The notes beneath the pieces were generated by a model that did not search any database, was not told the DNA's origin, and saw only the letters and a list, made by a program, of their open reading frames with translations. 6,276 bases of DNA from Bacilli bacterium (GTDB taxonomy: Bacteria; Bacillota; Bacilli; Tumebacillales; JAQBPP01). The position numbers and the translations under genes are program-made. The stretch spans positions 1-6,276 of the forward strand of contig JAQBPP010000119.1 in assembly GCA_028287455.1 (NCBI GenBank), written 5' to 3'. Below, in pieces: positions 1 through 6,130 of the stretch; the stretch's first letter is position 1, and the number at the start of each line of letters is the position of its first letter.

Positions 1-193
1 TCTTTCCTGCGTCAAAGGCGACTAACACGTGAGTTGGCTTCTGATCCTCAAGCAGCTTGAGCAGCATCGTTGTGAAGCCAACTGCAGCATTGGTGTGCAT
101 GCCGCCTGCTGTAGTCAAGTCAGGCAGTGCAAAAAAAGCCCGATAGGTAATGCTGTTACCATCAAGCAGCATAAGCTTCTGGGTAGATGACAT
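1..193 (-). CDS. polA: DNA polymerase I, N-terminal part (5'-3' exonuclease domain), runs off the window
   Basis: Only the first 64 codons are present; the gene continues beyond position 1. The visible protein begins MSSTQKLMLLDGNSITYRAF and runs to an AFDAGK motif at about residues 59-64. This is the beginning of the PolA 5'-3' exonuclease (FEN-like) domain. Asp11 in LLDGNS is the first metal-binding acidic residue, GFTTMLLKLL at about 39-48 and KPTHVLVAFDAGK are family signatures, and the Asp in FDAGK contributes to the active site. In the family this domain removes RNA primers and flaps during Okazaki fragment maturation and repair. The ATG at 191-193 is preceded by GGAGGT at 204-209 with a 10-base spacer, slightly long but with no better in-frame start. 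The gene follows the opp operon in the same direction but appears to have its own promoter. Whether the C-terminal part carries proofreading and polymerase domains cannot be seen. Confidence 0.95.
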   Translation of the reverse strand, partial: MSSTQKLMLLDGNSITYRAFFALPDLTTAGGMHTNAAVGFTTMLLKLLEDQKPTHVLVAFDAGK

Positions 194-223
194 GATAATG
201 GCGACCTCCAATCCTATCTAATA

Positions 224-252
224 ATTGTAACACAAAAAAATATGAGTGTATC
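224..252 (-). promoter_or_regulatory. Putative extended -10 promoter for polA
   Basis: On the minus strand the sequence TGTTACAAT (224-232) is an extended -10 element: TG, one base, then TACAAT, five of six matches to TATAAT. A weak -35 candidate, GATACA (247-252, three of six matches), lies 17 bases upstream. A start about seven bases downstream of the -10 would leave a leader of roughly 25 bases that includes the GGAGGT site of polA. The -35 lies inside the downstream arm of the opp terminator and the spacer contains its U-tract, so terminator and promoter overlap. This is inference from consensus matching. Confidence 0.5.
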
Positions 253-319
253 CACCGGGTCCGTGCCCCGTGCTGATGCGAAAGCAGCACAAGTCGCTGC
301 TGACGGCAGATACACCCAT
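234..319 (-). terminator. Intrinsic terminator of the opp operon, long branched hairpin
   Basis: Five bases after the oppF stop, an 11-base-pair stem (242-252 with 309-319, one G-U pair) closes a 56-base interior. The downstream arm is followed at once by a run of seven U residues (234-240) in the minus-strand transcript. The interior can form a further short pairing (264-267 with 305-308). Inside that, two competing 6-base-pair hairpins are possible: 270-275 with 285-290, or 283-288 with 296-301. The position after the last operon gene and before the polA promoter supports a terminator. It is larger than a typical intrinsic terminator. Confidence 0.75.
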
Positions 320-324
320 TAGCG

Positions 325-1281
325 TTAATGATAGAGATGACAGGCAACAAAATGGTTCGGCTCTACTTCGCGCAGTTCCGGCTCCAGCAATGCGCATTCT
401 GGCATGGCCTTGGGGCATCTTGTCCGGAAACGGCAGCCGCTCGGCGGCGAAATCGGGCTTGGAATTTCACCTGATAGGATAATTCGCTGGCGTTCTTTCT
501 CTACCTGCGGATCCGGAATCGGAATTGCGGATAACAAAGCTTCTGTGTAAGGATGCAGCGGATTCTCATGCAGCCGCTGCGAACTTGCCTTCTCCACCAA
601 GGAGCCCAAGTACATTACGCCTATATTGTCGCTGATATGTTTCACCATTGCCAGATCATGCGCGATAAACAGATACGTCAAGCCGCGTTCTCTTTGCAGC
701 CTCTTCATCAAATTGACTACTTGCGCCCGGATCGAAACATCGAGCGCAGAGATCGGTTCATCCGCGATAATAAATTCCGGTTCAATCGCCAGTGCCCTTG
801 CAATGCCCACCCGCTGCCGTTGTCCCCCGGAAAACTCGTAGGGGTATCGGTTGGCATGTTCGGCAGTCAAACCAACTGTCTCGAGCAAAGAGACGATGCG
901 CTTGCGTCGTTCTTTCCCGCTGGCGAGGCCATGAATGTCAAGTCCTTCCCCAATGATGTCTCCGACCATCATACGTGGATTCAAAGAGGCATAAGGGTCC
1001 TGGAAAATCATCTGCATTTCGCGATTAAACTGGCGCATTTCCTTGCGGTTCATTTGGTGGACGTTGCGTCCTTTGAACAGCACTTCCCCTGCGGTCGCAT
1101 CATAGAGCCGGATAATCGTTCGACCGATTGTCGATTTGCCGCAGCCACTTTCGCCAACGAGTCCTAACGTCTCTCCCTTGCGGATCTCGAAAGTCACTCC
1201 GTCGACCGCGCGTAAAACTTGCCCCCGACCGACGTTGAAATGACGTTTAAGCCCGTTTACTTGTAAAATAGGTTCACTCAT
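325..1281 (-). CDS. oppF: Oligopeptide ABC transporter ATP-binding protein OppF
   Basis: This is a cytoplasmic ATPase of 318 residues that pairs with OppD to drive peptide import through OppBC. Walker A GESGCGKST is at 43-51, the Q-loop Gln at 94, the ABC signature SGGQRQR at 151-157, Walker B IIADEP at 171-176 with catalytic Glu175, and the switch His at 208 (AHD). All catalytic residues are present. The C-terminal oligopeptide/dipeptide extension (about 234-318) contains NPLHPYTEALL and four cysteines, 283, 289, 296 and 314. The frame is open further upstream to 1344, but the ATG at 1281 is the right start: it overlaps the oppD stop in an ATGA arrangement and has GGGAGGTG seven bases upstream. 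The start MSEPILQVNGLKRHF is also where family members begin. Translational coupling to oppD is likely. Assignment as OppF rather than OppD follows from gene order and similarity; DppF or AppF proteins are hard to separate from it by sequence alone. Confidence 0.95.
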   Translation of the reverse strand: MSEPILQVNGLKRHFNVGRGQVLRAVDGVTFEIRKGETLGLVGESGCGKSTIGRTIIRLYDATAGEVLFKGRNVHQMNRKEMRQFNREMQMIFQDPYASLNPRMMVGDIIGEGLDIHGLASGKERRKRIVSLLETVGLTAEHANRYPYEFSGGQRQRVGIARALAIEPEFIIADEPISALDVSIRAQVVNLMKRLQRERGLTYLFIAHDLAMVKHISDNIGVMYLGSLVEKASSQRLHENPLHPYTEALLSAIPIPDPQVEKERQRIILSGEIPSPISPPSGCRFRTRCPKAMPECALLEPELREVEPNHFVACHLYH

Positions 1282-2300
1282 CGATTTGCACCTCCCAGCA
1301 TCAAGCCGTGATCCACTTTGGGCGCCTGCGAATGCATCAACCAACAGGACGCCGCATGCGACTCAGACACAGCAGTTTCTTCCGGCTGCCTGGTCGTGCA
1401 AATATCCATCGCGTAAGGGCATCTCGCAGCAAATGCACAGCCCTGCGGCGGATTGAGCAAGTTGGGTGGTGTTCCTTCAATTGGAATCAAATCCATCGTA
1501 TCGTCAGTATCCAAACGGGGAATCGAACGCAAGAGCCCCCAGGTGTAAGGATGCTTGGGGTCGTAGAACAATTCCCGGGCCGTACCGCGTTCCACGACCT
1601 TGCCTGCATACATTACAATTACTTTATCGGCAATATTGGCGACAACGCCCAGGTCATGCGTAATCATCAAAATTGACGAGCCAAGTTTGTCACATAACTC
1701 TTTCAATAGATCCAGAATTTGTGCCTGGACCGTAACATCAAGTGCGGTTGTAGGCTCATCTGCAATCAGCAGTTTTGGATTACAGGCTAACGCAATTGCG
1801 ATGACTACCCGCTGGCGCATACCGCCGCTAAATTGATGCGGATACTGGTTCGCGCGCTCCTTGGCATTGGCAATCCCTACCAGTTGGAGCAGTTCAACCG
1901 CTTTGTCCAAACCGGCCGATTTTGACAGCGCCTGGTGTTTGATCAATCCTTCAGCGATCTGCCTTCCTACTGTCATCGTCGGATTCAAGGAGGTCATCGG
2001 GTCCTGGAAGATCATCCCGATCTCAGAACCGCGTACAGCTTCCATTTGTTTATCGGTTAAAGACAAAATGTCTGTCCTGTCGTCGAAGCGAATGCTGCCA
2101 TTTTTAATGACAGCAGGCGGACAAGCGATCAAGCGCATAATCGTCTGCGCAGTCACACTTTTCCCACTGCCTGACTCCCCTACAACAGCGAGCACTTCAC
2201 CTTTATTCAGGCTAAACGTCACGCCGCGAACTGCTTGCACTTCGCCCCCATGTGTTTTAAATGAAACTTCAAGATCTTTAACTTCCAATAAATTGGCCAT
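1278..2300 (-). CDS. oppD: Oligopeptide ABC transporter ATP-binding protein OppD
   Basis: This 340-residue protein is the first ATPase subunit of the transporter and acts at the inner membrane face. Walker A GESGSGKS is at 41-48, the Q-loop Gln at 99 within FQDPMTSLNP, the signature SGGMRQR at 158-164, Walker B LLIADEP at 178-184 with Glu182, and the switch His215 in ITHD. The C-terminal oligopeptide/dipeptide domain begins with DPKHPYTWGLL near 248 and carries cysteines 288, 294, 301 and 319. The spacing equals that in OppF. The ATG at 2298-2300 follows oppC by 12 bases, which hold the purine-rich ribosome binding site AGGGGGGAG. Its stop overlaps the oppF start by four bases. Length and domain order are normal for the family. 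The substrate class (oligopeptide versus dipeptide) is inferred from the permease neighbours, not from the ATPase. Confidence 0.95.
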   Translation of the reverse strand: MANLLEVKDLEVSFKTHGGEVQAVRGVTFSLNKGEVLAVVGESGSGKSVTAQTIMRLIACPPAVIKNGSIRFDDRTDILSLTDKQMEAVRGSEIGMIFQDPMTSLNPTMTVGRQIAEGLIKHQALSKSAGLDKAVELLQLVGIANAKERANQYPHQFSGGMRQRVVIAIALACNPKLLIADEPTTALDVTVQAQILDLLKELCDKLGSSILMITHDLGVVANIADKVIVMYAGKVVERGTARELFYDPKHPYTWGLLRSIPRLDTDDTMDLIPIEGTPPNLLNPPQGCAFAARCPYAMDICTTRQPEETAVSESHAASCWLMHSQAPKVDHGLMLGGANR

Positions 2301-2312
2301 GGTCTCCCCCCT

Positions 2313-3236
2313 TTATTTGCGAAGTTTCGGATCAAATGCATCCCGTAAACCGTCACCTAAAATATTGAACGCAAAAATGATTAAACTAATGACAACGCCA
2401 GGAAAGAGCAATTGAAAAAAGTAATAGCGCAAACCGTCTAAACCCGTAAAACAGAGTGATCCCAGGCTTGCGAGCGGGACACGAATTCCAAGACCCAGGA
2501 AGCTTAGAATAGCCTCTGAGAAAATGGCGTGCGGAATGGAATACGTAGCTTGCACAATAATGATGCCCAGCACGTTGGGTATCAGATGGCGCAGAATCAA
2601 GCGCGCGCTGCCGGCGCCAAGCGTTCTTGCAGCAAGTACAAATTCCTGCTCACGCAGCTGCAGGACTTGACCGCGTACTAACCGCGCCATGCTCACCCAA
2701 CCGGTAATGGCGAGTGCAATAATGATCGATGTCATGCCAGGCCCCATATAAACAATCATAAGCACATTCAAAATCAAGGAAGGGATTCCGACGATAATCT
2801 CAATAATGCGCATCATGGTCTCGTCTACTTTGCCGCCATAATACCCTGCAATCCCGCCGTATAAAATACCCACCACAAGATCAAGCAATGCCGCCATAAA
2901 ACCGATAAACAAGGAAACCCGCGCGCCTTCCCAAACACGTACCCATTGGTCTCGGCCCAAAGAATCCGTCCCAAACCAGTGTGCTGCGTTCGGAGACATG
3001 TTCGTATGAAGTGTATCTGCGAAATCATAAGCGTACTTCAGCATAAACGGCCCAACAACCGCCATGATCACTAACACGACGATGATCCAAAGCCCAATAA
3101 TGGACAGTTTATTTCGTTTTAATCGAGCCCAACTATCTGCCCAGAAGCTCGTGGTGGGTGCTTCGATCCGTTCGCTTTGTGCGGCACTTCGAGGTACGGG
3201 AATGAATTCGTTTGGTGATAATTGAATTTCTGCCAT
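2313..3236 (-). CDS. oppC: Oligopeptide ABC transporter permease OppC
   Basis: This 307-residue inner-membrane protein forms the transport channel with OppB. A hydrophilic N-terminus (1-45) leads into the first membrane segment at about 45-66 (OppC N-terminal domain). The motif HWFGTDSLGRD at 86-96 is characteristic of OppC/DppC, followed by a block of membrane segments. The cytoplasmic EAA-type coupling loop that docks with the ATPases is at about 198-220, with the invariant Gly at 207. The C-terminus GDGLRDAFDPKLRK is almost a family signature. The ATG at 3234-3236 is three bases downstream of the oppB stop and in the same frame. Its ribosome binding site, GGGAGGG, lies inside the last codons of oppB, so the two are probably translationally coupled. 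The protein looks intact. From memory it is very similar in layout to Bacillus OppC. Confidence 0.95.
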   Translation of the reverse strand: MAEIQLSPNEFIPVPRSAAQSERIEAPTTSFWADSWARLKRNKLSIIGLWIIVVLVIMAVVGPFMLKYAYDFADTLHTNMSPNAAHWFGTDSLGRDQWVRVWEGARVSLFIGFMAALLDLVVGILYGGIAGYYGGKVDETMMRIIEIIVGIPSLILNVLMIVYMGPGMTSIIIALAITGWVSMARLVRGQVLQLREQEFVLAARTLGAGSARLILRHLIPNVLGIIIVQATYSIPHAIFSEAILSFLGLGIRVPLASLGSLCFTGLDGLRYYFFQLLFPGVVISLIIFAFNILGDGLRDAFDPKLRK

Positions 3237-3239
3237 AAT

Positions 3240-4169
3240 TTAATCCCTCCCCCCCGCTAGTCGAATTCGAGGATCAACAAATCCGTAGCAGATATCCACC
3301 AACAATAACGATAAGATATAAAGCGCACTGTAGAAAATGGTTGTACCCATAATGACGGTGTAATCCTTGTCCGTAATGGACTCCACGAATGATGAGCCAA
3401 GGCCTGGTATCGCAAAAGTCTCTTCCACGACGATACTTCCTGTAATTATATTAACAACAAGAGGACCCAAAATCGTGACAATTGGCAGCAAGGAATTTCG
3501 AAACAGGTGCCGCCAAACTATTTCACGGTTGGATAATCCTTTGGCTTTTGCAGTTTTAATGTAGTCCATCCCCAGGACTTCCAACATGCTGGTTCGCATT
3601 AATCGCGCCATAAAAGCAAGTGACGTCATCCCTAATGTAATGGACGGCAAAATGGTATACTCGAACCCACCCCACTCACCTGTTGGCAGCCAGCCAAGCT
3701 TCACTCCAACGTAATAAGAAAGAAGAGGACCTAACACGATGTTTGGAACCGATACACCTAGAACGGCAATCGTAATCGCCGTGTAATCTGCCCAGGTATT
3801 ATGTTTGAGTGCAGCATATACACCTAATGCCAGACCGATAATTACGGAAAAAATGAGAGCTTCAAAACCTAACGTTGCAGATACCGGAAACCCGGTGCCT
3901 ATGATTGAATTGACTGTACGATCTTCATAACGAAAAGAAGTTCCTAAATTCCCATGCAAGATATTATTCAAATAAATCAGGTATTGTTGGTATGTAGGCT
4001 TATCTAACCCGTACGTGTAGTTCAAATGTGCCAGGATCGTGGGTGTCATTTTATCGACGTTGTTAAACGGCTGTCCAGGAATTGAATGCATCAAAACAAA
4101 AGTAAGTGTAATAATCACCCACAGGGTAACAATTGCATAAAGAAGCCGTCGTACAATGAAGCGTGCCAA
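3240..4169 (-). CDS. oppB: Oligopeptide ABC transporter permease OppB, probable TTG start
   Basis: This inner-membrane channel subunit is 309 residues from the TTG chosen here. The first membrane segment is at about 9-27 after the basic MARFIVRRLLY. YGLDKPTYQQYL near 53-64, YEDRTVNSII near 81-90 and the coupling (EAA) loop at about 201-229 are family features, and the C-terminus has VDPRIRLAGG. The start deserves care. A GTG three codons upstream (4176-4178) opens the same frame, but its first base is the last base of the Shine-Dalgarno sequence AGGAGG (4178-4183), so it is too close to be used. From that site the TTG at 4167-4169 is eight bases away, which is ideal, and it gives the MAR(F/Y) start common in the family. 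An Opp rather than Dpp identity is favoured by memory of the Bacillus OppB sequence. Dipeptide permeases are close relatives. Confidence 0.93.
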   Translation of the reverse strand: MARFIVRRLLYAIVTLWVIITLTFVLMHSIPGQPFNNVDKMTPTILAHLNYTYGLDKPTYQQYLIYLNNILHGNLGTSFRYEDRTVNSIIGTGFPVSATLGFEALIFSVIIGLALGVYAALKHNTWADYTAITIAVLGVSVPNIVLGPLLSYYVGVKLGWLPTGEWGGFEYTILPSITLGMTSLAFMARLMRTSMLEVLGMDYIKTAKAKGLSNREIVWRHLFRNSLLPIVTILGPLVVNIITGSIVVEETFAIPGLGSSFVESITDKDYTVIMGTTIFYSALYILSLLLVDICYGFVDPRIRLAGGRD

Positions 4170-4227
4170 CCAGTCCACCTCCTGCGTGTGCTAAATCTAG
4201 CAAAATAAGGATTCCCAAATCTAACAG

Positions 4228-4272
4228 AAGTGAAGGAATATGAGGCCTGTCTGGTCTCATATTCCTTCATTT
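4228..4272 (-). promoter_or_regulatory. Strong stem-loop in the oppA-oppB gap, no U-tract
   Basis: A perfect 14-base inverted repeat (4231-4244 with 4256-4269) sits in the 140-base gap between oppA and oppB. Pairing extends inward by three pairs (one G-U) to leave a 5-base loop at 4248-4252, and outward by three more (one G-U), for about 20 base pairs in all. The minus-strand transcript continues with CUUCUGUUAG, not a U-run, so it is unlikely to be an efficient intrinsic terminator. Its place between a binding-protein gene and its permease genes suggests a 3' stabiliser or processing site for the oppA message, as with intergenic hairpins in other transporter operons. The role is inference; the pairing is seen directly. 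Confidence 0.7.
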
Positions 4273-4309
4273 ATCTACTTACTATTCTTGTTGCTCGGAA
4301 AAACTATTA

Positions 4310-6010
4310 CTATTGCGCTATGAACGCATTTTTCAAATCGTAATCAGGGCCAAGCGGCAAGAAGCTTACTCCTTGCAGGGTCGGCTTCTGAATTACAGCA
4401 ACACCTTTGAAGTAAACAGGTGAAATGTAGCCATCGGCCAGCATGAGTTTCTCCGCCTGCTCAAGTTCTTGAGCCCGTTTGGAATTGTCAGGCTCAGCTT
4501 TTGCTTGTTTAATTAATGCATCAAACTGCGGATTGGAATACTTGGTATCGTTCTGCGAGTTGCCAGTTGTGAACAGATCAGAGAACGTCATCGCATCCGC
4601 ATAGTCAGCACCCCAACCAGCGAAGCAGATATCAAAGTTTCCTTTGTGCTGACTGTCTACTCTGATTTTTTGCGGTACTGTGTCGATCGAAATCGTCACG
4701 CCCAGCGCTTGTTTCCACATTTGAGTGATCAACTGTGCTAATTTGCCAGCAGTAGAGGTATCATTCGTTAAGAAGTGGATTGAATTCAAATCATTGATCG
4801 TAAGGCCAGCTTCTTGCAAGCCCTTTTGCAGATCTGCTTTAGCAGTGGTAGGATCATTGTCTTTGACCAGCGTGCCGTTTTGTGTCCGGAAATCGCCTGC
4901 CGCTTTCGGATCGCCAGGAACAGTTGGCGGAACAAGTCCAGTAGCTGGCTTGGAACCGTCATTCAAGATGGTTTTAACAAAAGTGGCTCGGTCAATGGAT
5001 TCACCAAATGCTTTACGGATATTGGCGTTCTTGAATGCTTTGGCAGCCACTGCATTGGACGAATTCGGATTAAATTCAGCATAATAGTTGGCATCGATCG
5101 ACAGTTCATGGTAATCCGGTGTGCCTCTGTAGTGCGCTGTGTTATCCGCATTCAGCATGTAAACCATATCGGATTTTTTTGTATCGTAAAGGTTAACAGC
5201 TTGTGACTGATCCTTAACGATTGTGTAGTTTGCTTTGGTCAATTGAACTTTGCTGGCATCCCAGTAGTTCGCGTTCTTCACAAATGCCCAGCTGGAACCT
5301 TGTTTCCAATCGCTTAATTGCATTGGACCGTCGGAAATCAGAGTTGCAGCGCTCGTGCCATATTTATCGCCTTGCTTCGTTACGAAATCTTCCCTTGCTG
5401 GATAAAAAGGCACAAATGCGGTTAACCCCAAGAAATATGTCGTTGGAGCAGTCAACTGAACCTGAAGGGTTTTATCGTCAATTGCTTTAATGCCCACTGC
5501 ATCCAGTTTGGCTTGTTTCTCCGCTGCACTGGCTTTCGGGTCAAGATTGACAACAGCATCAGCACCTTGGATCATATTCATAATAAAGCCGTATTTGTCG
5601 ATGCTGAGTTCCCGTTTCCAACCAAACACGAAATCTTGCGCCCTAACAGCCGGACCGTCGGACCATTTGGCATCACGCAGATGGAAAGTATACGTTTTGC
5701 CATCTGACGAGATGTCCCATGAACTAGCAATAGCCTTCTCAGGCGTCACGCCGTCACTGCCAATGCGTGTCAATCCGTCGAAAATCTGCGAAATTGCGGT
5801 AATGGTGATTTCCTCATCCGCAATGTTCGGATCGAAGCCTTCCACATCAGATGGTTCCAGCAGATTTACCGTTTGGGCTGCAGCGAGCTTCGGCTGCGAA
5901 CCAGCACCATTGGTTGAACTTCCCGGTGAACTGGCGGTGGATCCACACCCGGTGAGTGCCAATACTGCAGCAACAAACGCTGCAAGTGATAGCGGTTTCC
6001 ACTTCTTCAT
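4310..6010 (-). CDS. oppA: Oligopeptide-binding lipoprotein OppA (solute-binding protein family 5)
   Basis: This 566-residue lipoprotein captures peptides outside the cell and delivers them to OppBC. Residues 1-21 form a lipoprotein signal peptide (MKKWK, then a hydrophobic core) with lipobox LTGC, so Cys22 would be acylated. A Ser/Gly/Ala-rich linker of about 25 residues follows. The mature domain has family-5 signatures: GFDPNIADE near 58-66, then the region 98-119 with SSDGKTYTFHLRDAKWSDG, RKAFGESIDR at 332-341, GLVPP at 358-362, and GWGADYADAMTFSDLF at 465-480. Length is normal. The frame is open 17 codons further upstream, but that stretch encodes the U-tract of a hairpin. The ATG at 6008-6010 with AGAGGAGGC (6017-6025) six bases ahead is clearly the start. 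A terminator-like hairpin immediately precedes the ribosome binding site, and a stem-loop follows the stop. It is the second of two tandem binding-protein genes. Ligand length preference cannot be read from the sequence. Confidence 0.95.
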   Translation of the reverse strand: MKKWKPLSLAAFVAAVLALTGCGSTASSPGSSTNGAGSQPKLAAAQTVNLLEPSDVEGFDPNIADEEITITAISQIFDGLTRIGSDGVTPEKAIASSWDISSDGKTYTFHLRDAKWSDGPAVRAQDFVFGWKRELSIDKYGFIMNMIQGADAVVNLDPKASAAEKQAKLDAVGIKAIDDKTLQVQLTAPTTYFLGLTAFVPFYPAREDFVTKQGDKYGTSAATLISDGPMQLSDWKQGSSWAFVKNANYWDASKVQLTKANYTIVKDQSQAVNLYDTKKSDMVYMLNADNTAHYRGTPDYHELSIDANYYAEFNPNSSNAVAAKAFKNANIRKAFGESIDRATFVKTILNDGSKPATGLVPPTVPGDPKAAGDFRTQNGTLVKDNDPTTAKADLQKGLQEAGLTINDLNSIHFLTNDTSTAGKLAQLITQMWKQALGVTISIDTVPQKIRVDSQHKGNFDICFAGWGADYADAMTFSDLFTTGNSQNDTKYSNPQFDALIKQAKAEPDNSKRAQELEQAEKLMLADGYISPVYFKGVAVIQKPTLQGVSFLPLGPDYDLKNAFIAQ

Positions 6011-6028
6011 AAATTTGCCTCCTCTGGT

Positions 6029-6100
6029 AAAAAAAAAGAAACACACCTTAAATGATAGCATAGAGCAAAAAACTACGCTATGACCATTTAGGGTGTGCTT
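6029..6100 (-). terminator. Intrinsic terminator or attenuator between two binding-protein genes
   Basis: In the minus-strand transcript 6100-6073 pairs with 6063-6039 to give about 25 base pairs, with one C-A mismatch, two G-U pairs and a 3-base bulge (GUC), around a 9-base loop (6064-6072). It is followed, after UUUC, by nine consecutive U residues (6037-6029). It begins 30 bases after the stop of the upstream binding-protein gene, so it can end that transcript. The U-tract stops three bases before the AGAGGAGGC ribosome binding site of oppA, so readthrough or a promoter inside the hairpin is needed for oppA expression. On the plus strand the far side carries only four U residues, so it is mainly a minus-strand terminator. 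Confidence 0.85.
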
Positions 6101-6130
6101 TTAATCTCAACTGATTTGCAAGGCCTGTGT

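Noticed and set aside
139..145. Run of seven T residues in the polA coding strand as a possible slippery frameshift site
   Set aside because: It encodes the conserved Ala-Phe-Phe of the PolA exonuclease start and no downstream alternative-frame product is visible.
553..1167. Long plus-strand open frame of 204 codons opposite oppF
   Set aside because: It is antisense to a clear, intact ABC ATPase gene, has no recognisable family features, and arises from the codon pattern of oppF.
1282..1344. N-terminal extension of OppF by 21 residues
   Set aside because: It lies inside oppD coding sequence, while the ATG overlapping the oppD stop has a good GGGAGGTG site and matches family starts.
1861..2415. 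Plus-strand open frame of 184 codons opposite oppD and the end of oppC
   Set aside because: Antisense to confident genes and spans their junction; no ribosome binding site or protein family resemblance.
4191..4202. Short inverted repeat GCTA/TAGC and a TGCTAGATT extended -10-like match upstream of oppB
   Set aside because: The repeat is only four base pairs and there is no credible -35; both are within chance expectation.
6011..6061. N-terminal extension of OppA by 17 residues from an upstream ATG
   Set aside because: It would translate through the U-tract (giving FFFF) and the ribosome binding site, and would place residues in front of a perfect lipoprotein signal peptide.
5490..6083. Plus-strand open frame of 197 codons opposite the 5' part of oppA
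   Set aside because: It reads through the oppA start, ribosome binding site and terminator hairpin on the opposite strand, and resembles no known protein.
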